A DNA stretch of 64,000 nucleotides, from NCBI RefSeq assembly GCF_003862485.1, contig NZ_RRCM01000001.1, positions 392,435 to 456,434 on the forward strand, read 5' to 3'. The stretch comes from Lachnoanaerobaculum orale. Lineage in GTDB: Bacteria; Bacillota; Clostridia; Lachnospirales; Lachnospiraceae. Position 1 is the first letter of the stretch. Every line of letters starts with the position of its first letter. Below are positions 1-9,258 of this stretch, in pieces. The notes beneath the pieces were generated by a model. That model was given only the letters and a program-made list of their open reading frames with translations. It was not told where the DNA came from and ran no database searches. The position numbers and the translations under genes were made by a program.

Positions 1-27
1 TATGCCAACTGAAGATGAACTACAAGA

Positions 28-1053
28 ATGTACGATGAAAATCTGGGAAGATTCCTTGGAAAGGATAAAATCAAGGGAGATCTAAGATATGGATTTACTC
101 AGAACGAGTATACTTACTGCTATAATGCACCATTGATATTTGTGGACAGCACAGGAGAATCGCCGGAAGCAAATGCACTTAGAGGTAAGTCTTTGTTTTG
201 GGGTATGCTGGACTTCTCATTTTTTACCATCTCGCCTGGAATGTATGCTTTAAATAAAATAGTTAAAGATAGTTTAAGATACATTAACTGGGATAAAGCT
301 TTAGACGATATTGCGAACTCAGGTTATAATTATTGGGAAGAGAGAGTTGCAGACACTGAAAAAGATTCTATATCAAAAGATGCACAAAGTAAAATGAAGG
401 GTCTTCGAAAATTTGCTGAAGATAGTGGGCTCAGTGATAAATTAAATGAAATGACGAGAAGCAGTATTGCAGATATAGCACTTAATGGCTTTGACTTCTA
501 TAAGGATGATAAAGGAGTTATTCATACAATGAGTCTTTGTTGGCAGTCGCATTGGGGATATAACAATTTTATTGATTTTGCATTTAATTCCCTTTCATCT
601 ATGAATAGAGGAAAGTTTAAATTTGGAGATGGAGATGATGAGTTTACGCTTTGGATGTGGAAAGGAGATTATTTTAACTTTGGAGCCGGAGGTGAAATAG
701 GCATATACAAAGGTAAAGACTGGCATGTAGATTGCTATACTCAGAGTAAACTTAAAATGAATTTGGATATAAGATTAAAAGATGGTACTCAAGTAATAGA
801 TTGGGATGCTAACGATTTATATCAGTGGTGGATAACAGGGTTTAATCCAGATAAAAGATTCCAAGATGTAAAGGCTGAAGATTTAGTAATGACAGGGATG
901 GTTGAATTTGGTGAGGAAAGGGCTATGTGGAAGGAGTTTGTACATACAGCAGAATTCAATGATCAAAATGTAGATAAGATAAATGATAACTGGTGCCTTG
1001 ATTTTGTACATCGCAATGCTGTAATGAAATGGAAAGGAGGAAATAAAAACTGA
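28..1053 (+). CDS. RHS-repeat protein C-terminal tip with DUF4474-like domain (fragment)
   Basis: Residues 1-43 (YDENLGRFLG, then NEYTYCYNAPLIFVDSTGE) are the conserved end of an RHS repeat-associated core, the point where polymorphic toxins change to a variable tip. The roughly 300-residue tip has no secretion signal. Around residues 207-285 it has a pattern (LWMWKGDYF, GGEIGIY, WHVDCY, WWITGFNP) that I recall from DUF4474, a domain found in such tips; its activity is unknown to me. The visible upstream frame has TGA stops at 10-12 and 16-18 and no ribosome site precedes the ATG. So this is either a frameshifted large RHS gene running off the window or an orphan tip. Its stop codon overlaps the start of the next lipoprotein gene (TGATG), as in a toxin-immunity pair. 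A toxin role is inference. Confidence 0.72.
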   Translation: MYDENLGRFLGKDKIKGDLRYGFTQNEYTYCYNAPLIFVDSTGESPEANALRGKSLFWGMLDFSFFTISPGMYALNKIVKDSLRYINWDKALDDIANSGYNYWEERVADTEKDSISKDAQSKMKGLRKFAEDSGLSDKLNEMTRSSIADIALNGFDFYKDDKGVIHTMSLCWQSHWGYNNFIDFAFNSLSSMNRGKFKFGDGDDEFTLWMWKGDYFNFGAGGEIGIYKGKDWHVDCYTQSKLKMNLDIRLKDGTQVIDWDANDLYQWWITGFNPDKRFQDVKAEDLVMTGMVEFGEERAMWKEFVHTAEFNDQNVDKINDNWCLDFVHRNAVMKWKGGNKN

Positions 1054-1625
1054 TGAAAATTAAAATTAGTATATTATTTTTAATAGCATGCCTGCTTACA
1101 GGATGTACGTCAGTAGTTGAAACTGTAAAATATATACATGATGCCGGTAAAATAGATAATTATATATATGGTGATGCAAAAGTGGCGAATGAATATATCG
1201 AAAAGATAGTACAGGCTTTAAATACTAATGATAGGGAGCTTTTAGCAAGCCTGTTTCCTGAGCATGCAAGGAGTAAGATAGACCATTTTGATGAAAAGAT
1301 AGACTATATTATTAGAGAGAATGAGATTTGGCCGGGTTCGATAATAAGATATAAGCTTAATGAAGATAATAATTATCAATCAAGTTCCGACATGGGAAAA
1401 GTACAAAAGGTTATATATGCTAATACTACTATAGAATTTGCAAAGCCGAAAGAGAATGAATATAAAAAATTTGATTTAAGCATTGGAATGGAAATAGTTA
1501 CTGTAGATGATTTTAATGAGAACAATGTAGGGATATCCATATTTGCTATTGGTGAGGGTGATTTTAATAAGGATGAAGTGGATAAAGAAAAAGATGGGTA
1601 TGATATATATGCATTTGGACACTAA
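1053..1625 (+). CDS. DUF5104-like lipoprotein, candidate immunity protein
   Basis: 190 residues. The N-terminus is a lipoprotein signal with lipobox LLTGC, so the mature protein should sit on the outer face of the membrane. The body (EKIVQALNTNDRELLASLFPEHAR) resembles DUF5104, a family of small Firmicute lipoproteins; that assignment is from memory. It overlaps the RHS tip gene by one base (TGATG), with AGGAGG at 1035-1040. A close paralogue lies at 2710-3282 and a distant one at 1945-2526. Position right after the toxin tip suggests protection against the RHS tip, but no binding evidence exists in the sequence. Confidence 0.7.
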   Translation: MKIKISILFLIACLLTGCTSVVETVKYIHDAGKIDNYIYGDAKVANEYIEKIVQALNTNDRELLASLFPEHARSKIDHFDEKIDYIIRENEIWPGSIIRYKLNEDNNYQSSSDMGKVQKVIYANTTIEFAKPKENEYKKFDLSIGMEIVTVDDFNENNVGISIFAIGEGDFNKDEVDKEKDGYDIYAFGH

Positions 1626-1642
1626 TGATAGGAGATAAGAAT

Positions 1643-1948
1643 ATGGAAATTAAATCAAATATTGCCGGAATGGTAAATGCGGAGAATAATTATGATGTAT
1701 TTAAGTATAGGCTAAATTTAAGCAGGGAAGATTTAGTGAGTATTCTAACAGATATCGATGATTATTGGATTGGAAGAAGTGGAGACAGCTTTAAATATAT
1801 TTGCTGGTATTTAAAGATTTTATTGGATACAGGATATGAAGAATTGACCGGACTAAAAAATGAAATTACTGATTCAAAGAAATATATATATGATAATGAC
1901 TATAATCTTTCGAATCAGATACAAAGTAAGGAGCATATAAAAGTATGA
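1643..1948 (+). CDS. Small WXG100-like helical protein
   Basis: 101 residues, predicted mainly helical, no signal or membrane segment. I chose the ATG at 1643 because AGGAG stands 8-9 bases upstream; an earlier in-frame ATG at 1625 lacks a site. The middle of the protein has YWIGRSGDSF (W42, G44, F50), which matches the W-x-G turn and following residues of WXG100 or LXG-partner proteins, and its length is right for that family. Such proteins act as adaptors for toxins exported by type VII secretion. It overlaps the next gene by ATGA, so the three small genes behind the toxin tip look co-translated. The family call rests on the motif only. Confidence 0.5.
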   Translation: MEIKSNIAGMVNAENNYDVFKYRLNLSREDLVSILTDIDDYWIGRSGDSFKYICWYLKILLDTGYEELTGLKNEITDSKKYIYDNDYNLSNQIQSKEHIKV

Positions 1949-2526
1949 AAAAAATAATATTTCTTATTATTGCATCAGCACTTTTAATATCAGCCTGCTC
2001 AAGTGTTAAAAATACAGTGGACGGTGCAAAGAGTGAGATTACAAAAAATGATAAGCAGCCTCCTGAGGAAAAAGAATATAAAGATAAGGTGATTGCTGCA
2101 ATGGATGATCAAAATGCTGATGCGCTGAAGGCACTGTTTTCAAAGAATGCAAGAGATAACATAGAAGATATGGACTTTAAAATTGCATTACTGCTTAAGA
2201 GGTATAAGGGAAAGTCAAAGAGTGTAAAGTATGACAGAAATTTTCCCGTAGTTACAGAAGACAAAGAAAAGGGAATAAAAAGGATTGAGACTTATTATGT
2301 TGTAAAGACAGATGGTGGTAATATAGATTTTATGTACCTTCAGGTTGTTGCCAAGGATGATGAGGATCCTGATGAGGTAGGTATAAGCTCTATGATGTAT
2401 TCGCCTGAGATTTGGCAGATTACTATGGATGACAGCAACAGGGGATACTATCTTTGGGTGGATAATCCTTTTTGGGCTGATTATGTAAATCCGGATGATG
2501 TTATGACTACAGAGAGCAGTAGGTAG
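1945..2526 (+). CDS. DUF5104-like lipoprotein, second type
   Basis: 193 residues with lipobox LISAC after a short hydrophobic signal. The core (KVIAAMDDQNADALKALFSKNARDNIEDMDFKIALLL) follows the same layout as the lipoproteins at 1053 and 2710 but is clearly diverged from them, so it may recognise a different partner. Start overlaps the previous stop (ATGA), with AAGGAG at 1927-1932. It is the last gene of the group and is followed by a stem-loop. Probable extracellular immunity or accessory protein; function inferred from context. Confidence 0.6.
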   Translation: MKKIIFLIIASALLISACSSVKNTVDGAKSEITKNDKQPPEEKEYKDKVIAAMDDQNADALKALFSKNARDNIEDMDFKIALLLKRYKGKSKSVKYDRNFPVVTEDKEKGIKRIETYYVVKTDGGNIDFMYLQVVAKDDEDPDEVGISSMMYSPEIWQITMDDSNRGYYLWVDNPFWADYVNPDDVMTTESSR

Positions 2527-2534
2527 ATCTTTTG

Positions 2535-2564
2535 GAACTCCTATGAAAAAATACATAGGAGTTC
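2535..2564 (+). terminator. Stem-loop after lipoprotein gene
   Basis: Perfect 11-bp stem, GAACTCCTATG pairing with CATAGGAGTTC, 8-base loop, 8 bases after the stop codon. Only a weak T run follows, so termination may be partial. Confidence 0.6.
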
Positions 2565-2709
2565 TGTTGCTATACAAACAATATGTTAAGTAGTATCAAA
2601 TGTATAAATTAAATAAAACATTGAAGTATAGTTTAATAGCTTAATAATGGTATGAATGGTTGACTTTAATAATGAGGAGAAAAATGTGGAAAGGAGGAAA
2701 TAAAACCTG

Positions 2710-3282
2710 ATGAAAATTAAAATGCTAATGGGGATTTTAATATTAAGTTTACTTACAGGATGTACGTCAGTAGTTGAAACTGTACAATATATACATGACT
2801 CCGGTAAAATAGATAATTATATATATGGTGATGCAAAAGTGGTAAATAAGTATATAGAAAAGATAGTCGAAGCACTTAATACTAATGATAGGGAGCTGTT
2901 AGCAAGCCTGTTTCCTGAGCATGCAAGGAGTAAGATAGATCATTTTGATGAAAAGATAGACAGAATTATTAGGGAAAATGAAACATGGCCGTCTTCTATA
3001 ATAAGGTATAAGCTTAATGAAGATAACAATTATCAATCAAGAGCTGATATGGGTAAAATCTATAGAGAGGTATATGCTAATACCACCATAGAGTTCGCAG
3101 ACCCTAAGGAGGGAGAAGTACATAGACCAAGCTTAAAGATTGGTATGGTAATAGTACCTGTAGATGATTTTCACGAAAATAATGTTGGAATTTCTATACT
3201 TGCAATGGGTTATGAAGGCTTTAATAAGGAAAATGTGGATAAAGAAAAAGATGGATATGATATCTATGCATTTGGGCGCTAA
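2710..3282 (+). CDS. DUF5104-like lipoprotein, orphan paralogue
   Basis: 190 residues, lipobox LLTGC. It is highly similar to the protein at 1053-1625 over the whole length, almost identical in residues 15-110 and more diverged near GKIYREVYANTTIEFADPKEGE. The 20 bases before its ATG repeat the 3' end of the RHS tip gene (AAAGGAGGAAATAAAA, then CTGATG), although no toxin gene precedes it. After its stop, 3283-3302 resembles the end of the WXG100-like gene. It looks like a retained immunity gene from a cassette whose toxin and partner were lost. Confidence 0.65.
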   Translation: MKIKMLMGILILSLLTGCTSVVETVQYIHDSGKIDNYIYGDAKVVNKYIEKIVEALNTNDRELLASLFPEHARSKIDHFDEKIDRIIRENETWPSSIIRYKLNEDNNYQSRADMGKIYREVYANTTIEFADPKEGEVHRPSLKIGMVIVPVDDFHENNVGISILAMGYEGFNKENVDKEKDGYDIYAFGR

Positions 3283-3379
3283 TGATTATAATCTTTCAAT
3301 AAGGAAAAGTATAGAGCCCTTTTAACACACAAACAATATGGTAAAACTGTATGAAGTTTAACAGAAAGGAAATATGGAA

Positions 3380-3838
3380 ATGAATTATACATTATCATTT
3401 TACTTGGGAATATTTACAATAATATGCATGATTGTGGTAAGCAGAATAGCTTTTTTTAAGGATGAGGAGTTTCTCAGAGCGGTAAGAGATACTATGGGGA
3501 AAAATCGTATGTCTCTGGCAAATAAAAGAGAGAAGCCTATCAAGGGCATCATTTGGAAAAAGAACTTAAAGAAGATGAACTTCTTATCCATCAATTTTAA
3601 GGACTACCATGTTAAGGATGTAAGTGACCTTGAATATTTTAAGAATGTTGAGACAATTATCTTGACATATATGGGTGATAATGAGGAAGATATCGGTATG
3701 TATTATGAGGAACATGTCCTTGATAATCTGAATAAAGTAAGGGATTTTGAAAAGCTGAGAAGGGTACAGTTATATCATCTGAACGCAGATAAGAGTGTGA
3801 AGAACGAATGTCCGAGAGCAATAGTGTTTATAGACTAG
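3380..3838 (+). CDS. Hypothetical protein with N-terminal membrane anchor
   Basis: 152 residues. One hydrophobic segment at about residues 3-24 (LSFYLGIFTIICMIVVSRIAF) is followed by a basic linker and a soluble domain. I recognise no family. I chose ATG 3380 because AAAGGA lies 9 bases upstream; the ATG at 3374 is only 3 bases from it. The last 11 codons and stop (NECPRAIVFID) are repeated at 5265-5297 because the tandem duplication downstream breaks inside this gene. Possibly another accessory protein of the toxin island. Confidence 0.6.
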   Translation: MNYTLSFYLGIFTIICMIVVSRIAFFKDEEFLRAVRDTMGKNRMSLANKREKPIKGIIWKKNLKKMNFLSINFKDYHVKDVSDLEYFKNVETIILTYMGDNEEDIGMYYEEHVLDNLNKVRDFEKLRRVQLYHLNADKSVKNECPRAIVFID

Positions 3839-3862
3839 TTTTTACGGTAAGGAGAGACATAG

Positions 3863-5260
3863 ATGAAATTAGAGTATAAAAAGCGGATATATTGGTTGCT
3901 TAGGTTTATACTTATTATATGTGTAATCAATGTACTGACCGGATTCTATGAGTTTTGTACTTCAAGCAAAAATGCAAATGCAAACCAAATCATATGGAAA
4001 GGCGAGAGATACAATAAGACTGAGACCGGATATCACAGTATAGATGAGCTTAAGTATTTGGTGGATATACCGACAGATTGTGATGTAAAAGATATTTGGG
4101 CGGTGGCAAGTTATTATGCAAAGGATGACAGTGAGTGTGATACAAGACTGAAGGAACTTAAGGGTATATATGATGAAGGTGGAGCAAAGGCTGTCGTAGA
4201 GAATATCATGTCTAAAGATATTGGGGATGATAAAAAGACTATGATGGAGTACCTGATAGTGGACGGTTGCATAATAGAAAGTCCTAGTAACGACACGGAG
4301 CTGCTGAATAATGTTCTTGAACACTGCTATGACAGAGACTATGGATTCCTTGGATATAAAAGATATATTGATATAGGAAATAAGCTCTATAAAAAGAACG
4401 TGAAGCTTGAAAGAATCATTGAAGCATTTGAAACTTTAAGCAAGTATACAATTGATCGTGCAATTGTGATGCCAAAATCAGAAGATGGGCATGAAAGTGC
4501 AATTGAAACGGCATACTATCATCGTATGATACAACTGTTCCAGACATTCTCAAGTTTATCATATTTTGACGATAATCTTTTAGCGGCAAAATCATATCCC
4601 GGAAAGGATAATAAGAAATATGTTGTCAGGGCATCTATAAAAGAAAATTATGATATTGTATTATCCTACAAAAAATACAGATCATTTATAGATCTTGGAC
4701 ATATCAGTATATACGGAAGATATAAGAATCTGAATATGATAATAAAGAATGTATCAATTAGAGATCTGGATGATTTTGATATTGCGAATTATTTATCATT
4801 AAAAAGTCCTGAAACTTATATGTTAGGTGATAAGCTGGTCAGCCTAAAAGTTGTATCTTCAATTTTTAGACTTTGTGGTACCTATGTGATTGTATATGAT
4901 TCGGATATACATACGCTTGAGGGGTTAAGCTACGGATTTTATCCTGTACTTCCTGTGTATAGTTACTTTGATACATATAATATAGTTGCATCTCCTGACA
5001 GTCACTATATAGATACAGTAGAAGCCATAAAAAATTTTAATACAAATTTTTCAAAAGGCGGTTATTTGGAAGAATTTGCAAATGATATAGGCTACGATAA
5101 AAATAACCCGGTAACATTGGAAAATTTCGGTGAGAAGATAGATGAATTTTGCAGTATGGAAGAAAAAGTTAATAGATTTTTGTATATAGGATATAATATC
5201 GGTATAGGTAGTATTGTAAATGATTTTACCGGAAGAGAACCGTTACATAAGAAAGATTAA
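3863..5260 (+). CDS. Membrane-anchored paralogue A of a tandem duplication
   Basis: 465 residues. A basic start and one transmembrane segment (LLRFILIICVINVLTGFYEF) lead to a large, probably extracellular domain. No family recognised. Residues 1 to about 200 are nearly identical to the protein at 5323-6606; the rest is related but diverged, sharing blocks such as QTFSSLSYFD, SIYGRYKNLNM and SYGFYP. The unusual C-terminal tail (residues from about 430, ending GREPLHKKD) is missing in paralogue B. Ribosome site AAGGAGAG precedes the ATG. Context suggests an envelope protein linked to the toxin island. Confidence 0.65.
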   Translation: MKLEYKKRIYWLLRFILIICVINVLTGFYEFCTSSKNANANQIIWKGERYNKTETGYHSIDELKYLVDIPTDCDVKDIWAVASYYAKDDSECDTRLKELKGIYDEGGAKAVVENIMSKDIGDDKKTMMEYLIVDGCIIESPSNDTELLNNVLEHCYDRDYGFLGYKRYIDIGNKLYKKNVKLERIIEAFETLSKYTIDRAIVMPKSEDGHESAIETAYYHRMIQLFQTFSSLSYFDDNLLAAKSYPGKDNKKYVVRASIKENYDIVLSYKKYRSFIDLGHISIYGRYKNLNMIIKNVSIRDLDDFDIANYLSLKSPETYMLGDKLVSLKVVSSIFRLCGTYVIVYDSDIHTLEGLSYGFYPVLPVYSYFDTYNIVASPDSHYIDTVEAIKNFNTNFSKGGYLEEFANDIGYDKNNPVTLENFGEKIDEFCSMEEKVNRFLYIGYNIGIGSIVNDFTGREPLHKKD

Positions 5261-5322
5261 AAGGGAATGTCCGAGAGCAATAGTGTTTATAGACTAAGTT
5301 TGTACGGTAAGGAGAGACATAG

Positions 5323-6606
5323 ATGAAATTAGAGTATAAAAAGCGGATATATTGGTTGCTTAGGTTTATACTGATTGTATGCGTAGTCAATGTGCTGACA
5401 GGATTCTATGATATGTGTACTTCAAGCAAAAATACAAATGCAAACCAAATCATATGGAAAGGTGAGAGATATAATAAGGACGAGACCGGATATCACAGTA
5501 TAGATAAGCTTAAGTATTTGGTGGATATACCGACAGATTGTGACGTGAAAGATATCTGGGCGGTGGCAAGTTATTATGTAAAGGATGACAGTGAGTGTGA
5601 TACAAGGCTGAAGGAACTTAAAGGTATATATGATGAGGGTGGAGCAAAGGCTGTAGTAGATGATATCATGTCTAAAGATGTTGGAGATGATAAAAAGACT
5701 ATGATGGAGTACCTGATAGTGGACGGTTGCCTAATAGAAAGCCTTGATAACGACGCGGAACTGCTTAATAATGTCCTTGAACACTGCTATGACAGAGACT
5801 ATGGATTCCTTGGATGCAAAAGATATATAGATATCGGAAATAAGCTCTATAAAAAGAACGGGAAGCTTGAAAGAATCATTGAAGCATTTGAAACTTTAAG
5901 CAAGTATACAACCGATCGTGCCGGCAAGCTTAATGTGGTAGGTGACAGTGATGGTAATCTTGTGGACAGAAAACATTACAGTAATATGATACAGTTATTG
6001 CAGACATTCTCAAGTCTTTCATATTTTGACGGCAATCTGTTGGGAATAAGACCGACTATAGGTAATAGTAAAAATAAGTATATTGTGAAAGCTGTCAAAG
6101 AAGATTATGATATCGTATTAAGTTATAAAAAATATAAGTCGTTTATAAATTTTGGAAATATAAGTATATATGGCAGATATAAGAATTTAAATATGCGTAT
6201 AAAGCATCCGGTGATAGGAAATGTAGAAAAATTTGATGTTATGAAATATGTAGCACCATCTGTGGTCGGCAAAGTTGTGGATAAGTTGTTTGACTTAAAT
6301 ATGTTATCGAGAGAATTTGAACTGTGGGGTACAAATGTGATTGTATATGATATTGATATACACACACCGGAAGGTTTTAGTTATGGATTTTATCCTATGT
6401 ATAAAATTTATAACATTGATGATATGGACACTAAAAAATATATTGACAGGTTTAATGAGTATTTTCTGCCGGGAGGCGAATATGAGGAGGAAAGGGATAA
6501 AGTGGGTTATAATCCGGATAATCCTATAAGTGAAGAAGATTTTGCTGAGAGGATAGATGAAATAAACAGTATGGTATATGAACTTTTTGAAGTTAGGTGG
6601 TATTAA
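5323..6606 (+). CDS. Membrane-anchored paralogue B of a tandem duplication
   Basis: 427 residues, same architecture as paralogue A: basic N-terminus, one membrane segment, large outer domain. The first 200 residues and the upstream 58 bases are nearly identical to copy A, while the C-terminal half differs and ends early at FEVRWY. Downstream, 6703-6729 still reads KREPLKRE then stop in another phase, similar to the GREPLHKKD tail of copy A, so the 3' end may have been shortened by mutation. Function unknown. Confidence 0.65.
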   Translation: MKLEYKKRIYWLLRFILIVCVVNVLTGFYDMCTSSKNTNANQIIWKGERYNKDETGYHSIDKLKYLVDIPTDCDVKDIWAVASYYVKDDSECDTRLKELKGIYDEGGAKAVVDDIMSKDVGDDKKTMMEYLIVDGCLIESLDNDAELLNNVLEHCYDRDYGFLGCKRYIDIGNKLYKKNGKLERIIEAFETLSKYTTDRAGKLNVVGDSDGNLVDRKHYSNMIQLLQTFSSLSYFDGNLLGIRPTIGNSKNKYIVKAVKEDYDIVLSYKKYKSFINFGNISIYGRYKNLNMRIKHPVIGNVEKFDVMKYVAPSVVGKVVDKLFDLNMLSREFELWGTNVIVYDIDIHTPEGFSYGFYPMYKIYNIDDMDTKKYIDRFNEYFLPGGEYEEERDKVGYNPDNPISEEDFAERIDEINSMVYELFEVRWY

Positions 6607-6735
6607 GGTATAATACTGATAAAAATAAAATGATAGAGTTGATGAAGTATTGTAAATGGAAGACACATGGCAGTTAGAAATAATTGTAGAATACTTGAGC
6701 AAAAGAGAACCGTTAAAAAGAGAATAGTAATGTAA

Positions 6736-8244
<1,509 letters not shown>

Positions 8245-8249
8245 GATAA

Positions 8250-8285
8250 AAAGGCATTGATTTAGTGTGAAAAATCAATGCCTTT
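8250..8285. terminator. Bidirectional terminator between glpK and chorismate mutase
   Basis: Perfect 14-bp stem (AAAGGCATTGATTT with its complement) and 8-base loop, A-rich on one side and T-rich on the other, so it can serve both convergent genes. Confidence 0.85.
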
Positions 8286-8295
8286 AAGTATTGGC

Positions 8296-8571
8296 TTATT
8301 GCTTGGAGATTAAATTTTGCTGGAATTTTTTGCTGATTTCCATGATGTCTTTGATAAAGTCGATGGCGCTGTCTGTATATTCCTTGTTTTTTACGATGGA
8401 TTTTACTTTTGATATTACGATATCCTCTCTGTTTTGATTCAGAATGGGAAGATTATTCTTTATTTTGTATTCTGCAATATCATTTACTACATCCATTCTC
8501 TCTTCAAAGAGCGATATAAGTTCTTTGTCTATGGTATCAATTCTTTCACGTAGATTTTCTAATTCATTCAT
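8296..8571 (-). CDS. Chorismate mutase, AroQ type
   Basis: 91 residues, all helical, matching the stand-alone AroQ class. It rearranges chorismate to prephenate on the way to phenylalanine and tyrosine. The active-site residues known from the E. coli P-protein domain have counterparts: R8 (LRERID), R25 (EERMDVV), K36 (AEYKIKN), R48 and E49 (NQNREDIV). The gene is alone on the minus strand, convergent with glpK. The call is based on residue pattern and length. Confidence 0.9.
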   Translation of the reverse strand: MNELENLRERIDTIDKELISLFEERMDVVNDIAEYKIKNNLPILNQNREDIVISKVKSIVKNKEYTDSAIDFIKDIMEISKKFQQNLISKQ

Positions 8572-8701
8572 AAGTACTCCTTAATTTAAATAAAGCTTTA
8601 ACTGAATCTATTTTGACTTATTTGATAATAAAAGTAAATATAAGATTTTAATATTTTAAAGATAATTAACACAAAAAGCAGTGACGGTTCATATTTAATT
8701 G

Positions 8702-8730
8702 TGTACAATGAGTTTTTATGATGATATAAT
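8702..8730 (+). promoter_or_regulatory. Possible promoter of ferritin-like gene
   Basis: TGTACA at 8702-8707 and TATAAT at 8725-8730 with 17-base spacing, about 50 bases before the ATG at 8780. The -35 match is partial. The remaining 8572-8779 interval shows nothing else. Confidence 0.45.
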
Positions 8731-8779
8731 ATGAATCTGTAAATTTGACAAGTTTTGATTAATTTGAAAGAATGATATT

Positions 8780-9178
8780 ATGACTGAGGAAATAAAGAAT
8801 ATTTTTATGGAAGCACAAAAGGGTGAGCTTGATGCTGTTATCATGTATAACATGCTGGCAGATGCTATGGGAAGTGAAAATAAGGAAATAGCAGAGAGTC
8901 TTCGTAAGATTGCTAAGGATGAGGGAAAGCATGCAGCAATATTTAAGAAACTTACAGGAGAGGCGGTAGTACCTGATGATGCACAGGCGAAGTATGTTTG
9001 TGGGCTTTTACCCGCTATAGGTGCAAAAACATTGTTTGCAAATATGGCAAAGGGTGAGTATGATTCCATAGAAAAGTTTAAGGGCCTGCAGGATGAATAC
9101 CCGGAGTTAAGAGTAATTGTAGAGGATGAACCGAAACATGGAGATGCACTTATTAAGATGAGTGAAATTACAGGTTAA
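8780..9178 (+). CDS. Rubrerythrin-type ferritin-like protein
   Basis: 132 residues forming a predicted four-helix bundle. Metal-ligand style motifs are visible: E15 in EAQKGELDAVIMY, DEGKHAAIF, a third helix around YDSIEKF, and EDEPKHGD near the C-terminus. There is no rubredoxin-like CxxC domain, so it is the short ferritin-like form rather than full rubrerythrin. In anaerobes such proteins handle peroxide or iron. It is a single-gene unit ended by a terminator at 9198. Confidence 0.8.
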   Translation: MTEEIKNIFMEAQKGELDAVIMYNMLADAMGSENKEIAESLRKIAKDEGKHAAIFKKLTGEAVVPDDAQAKYVCGLLPAIGAKTLFANMAKGEYDSIEKFKGLQDEYPELRVIVEDEPKHGDALIKMSEITG

Positions 9179-9197
9179 TAATGTATAGTAATAAATT

Positions 9198-9221
9198 CTG
9201 CCTGATTTAAGGCAGTTTTTT
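9198..9221 (+). terminator. Rho-independent terminator
   Basis: CTGCC, 8-base loop, GGCAG, then six T. It follows the ferritin-like gene by 20 bases and ends four bases before the next promoter. Confidence 0.85.
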
Positions 9222-9224
9222 CAT

Positions 9225-9252
9225 TTGACAAAAGCGGAAAAATAAATATAAT
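9225..9252 (+). promoter_or_regulatory. Consensus promoter of a probable leaderless mRNA
   Basis: TTGACA at 9225-9230 and TATAAT at 9247-9252, both perfect, 16-base spacer. Six bases follow the -10 box before the ATG at 9259, so transcription should begin at or next to the A of the start codon. No ribosome site is present. Confidence 0.8.
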
Positions 9253-9258
9253 TAAACC

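Larger units (their letters stand above)
3806..6606 (+). repeat. Tandem duplication, unit about 1459 bp
   Basis: The sequence from 3806 (last codons of the 3380 gene, its stop, ribosome site and start of paralogue A) recurs from 5265 with an offset of 1459-1460 bases. Identity is very high for about 650 bases and then falls. The breakpoint lies inside the 3' end of the preceding gene. Confidence 0.85.

Noticed and set aside
8745..8750. TTGACA as -35 for the ferritin-like gene
   Set aside because: No acceptable -10 at 16-18 bases; the box would overlap the start codon region. The pair at 8702/8725 is better.
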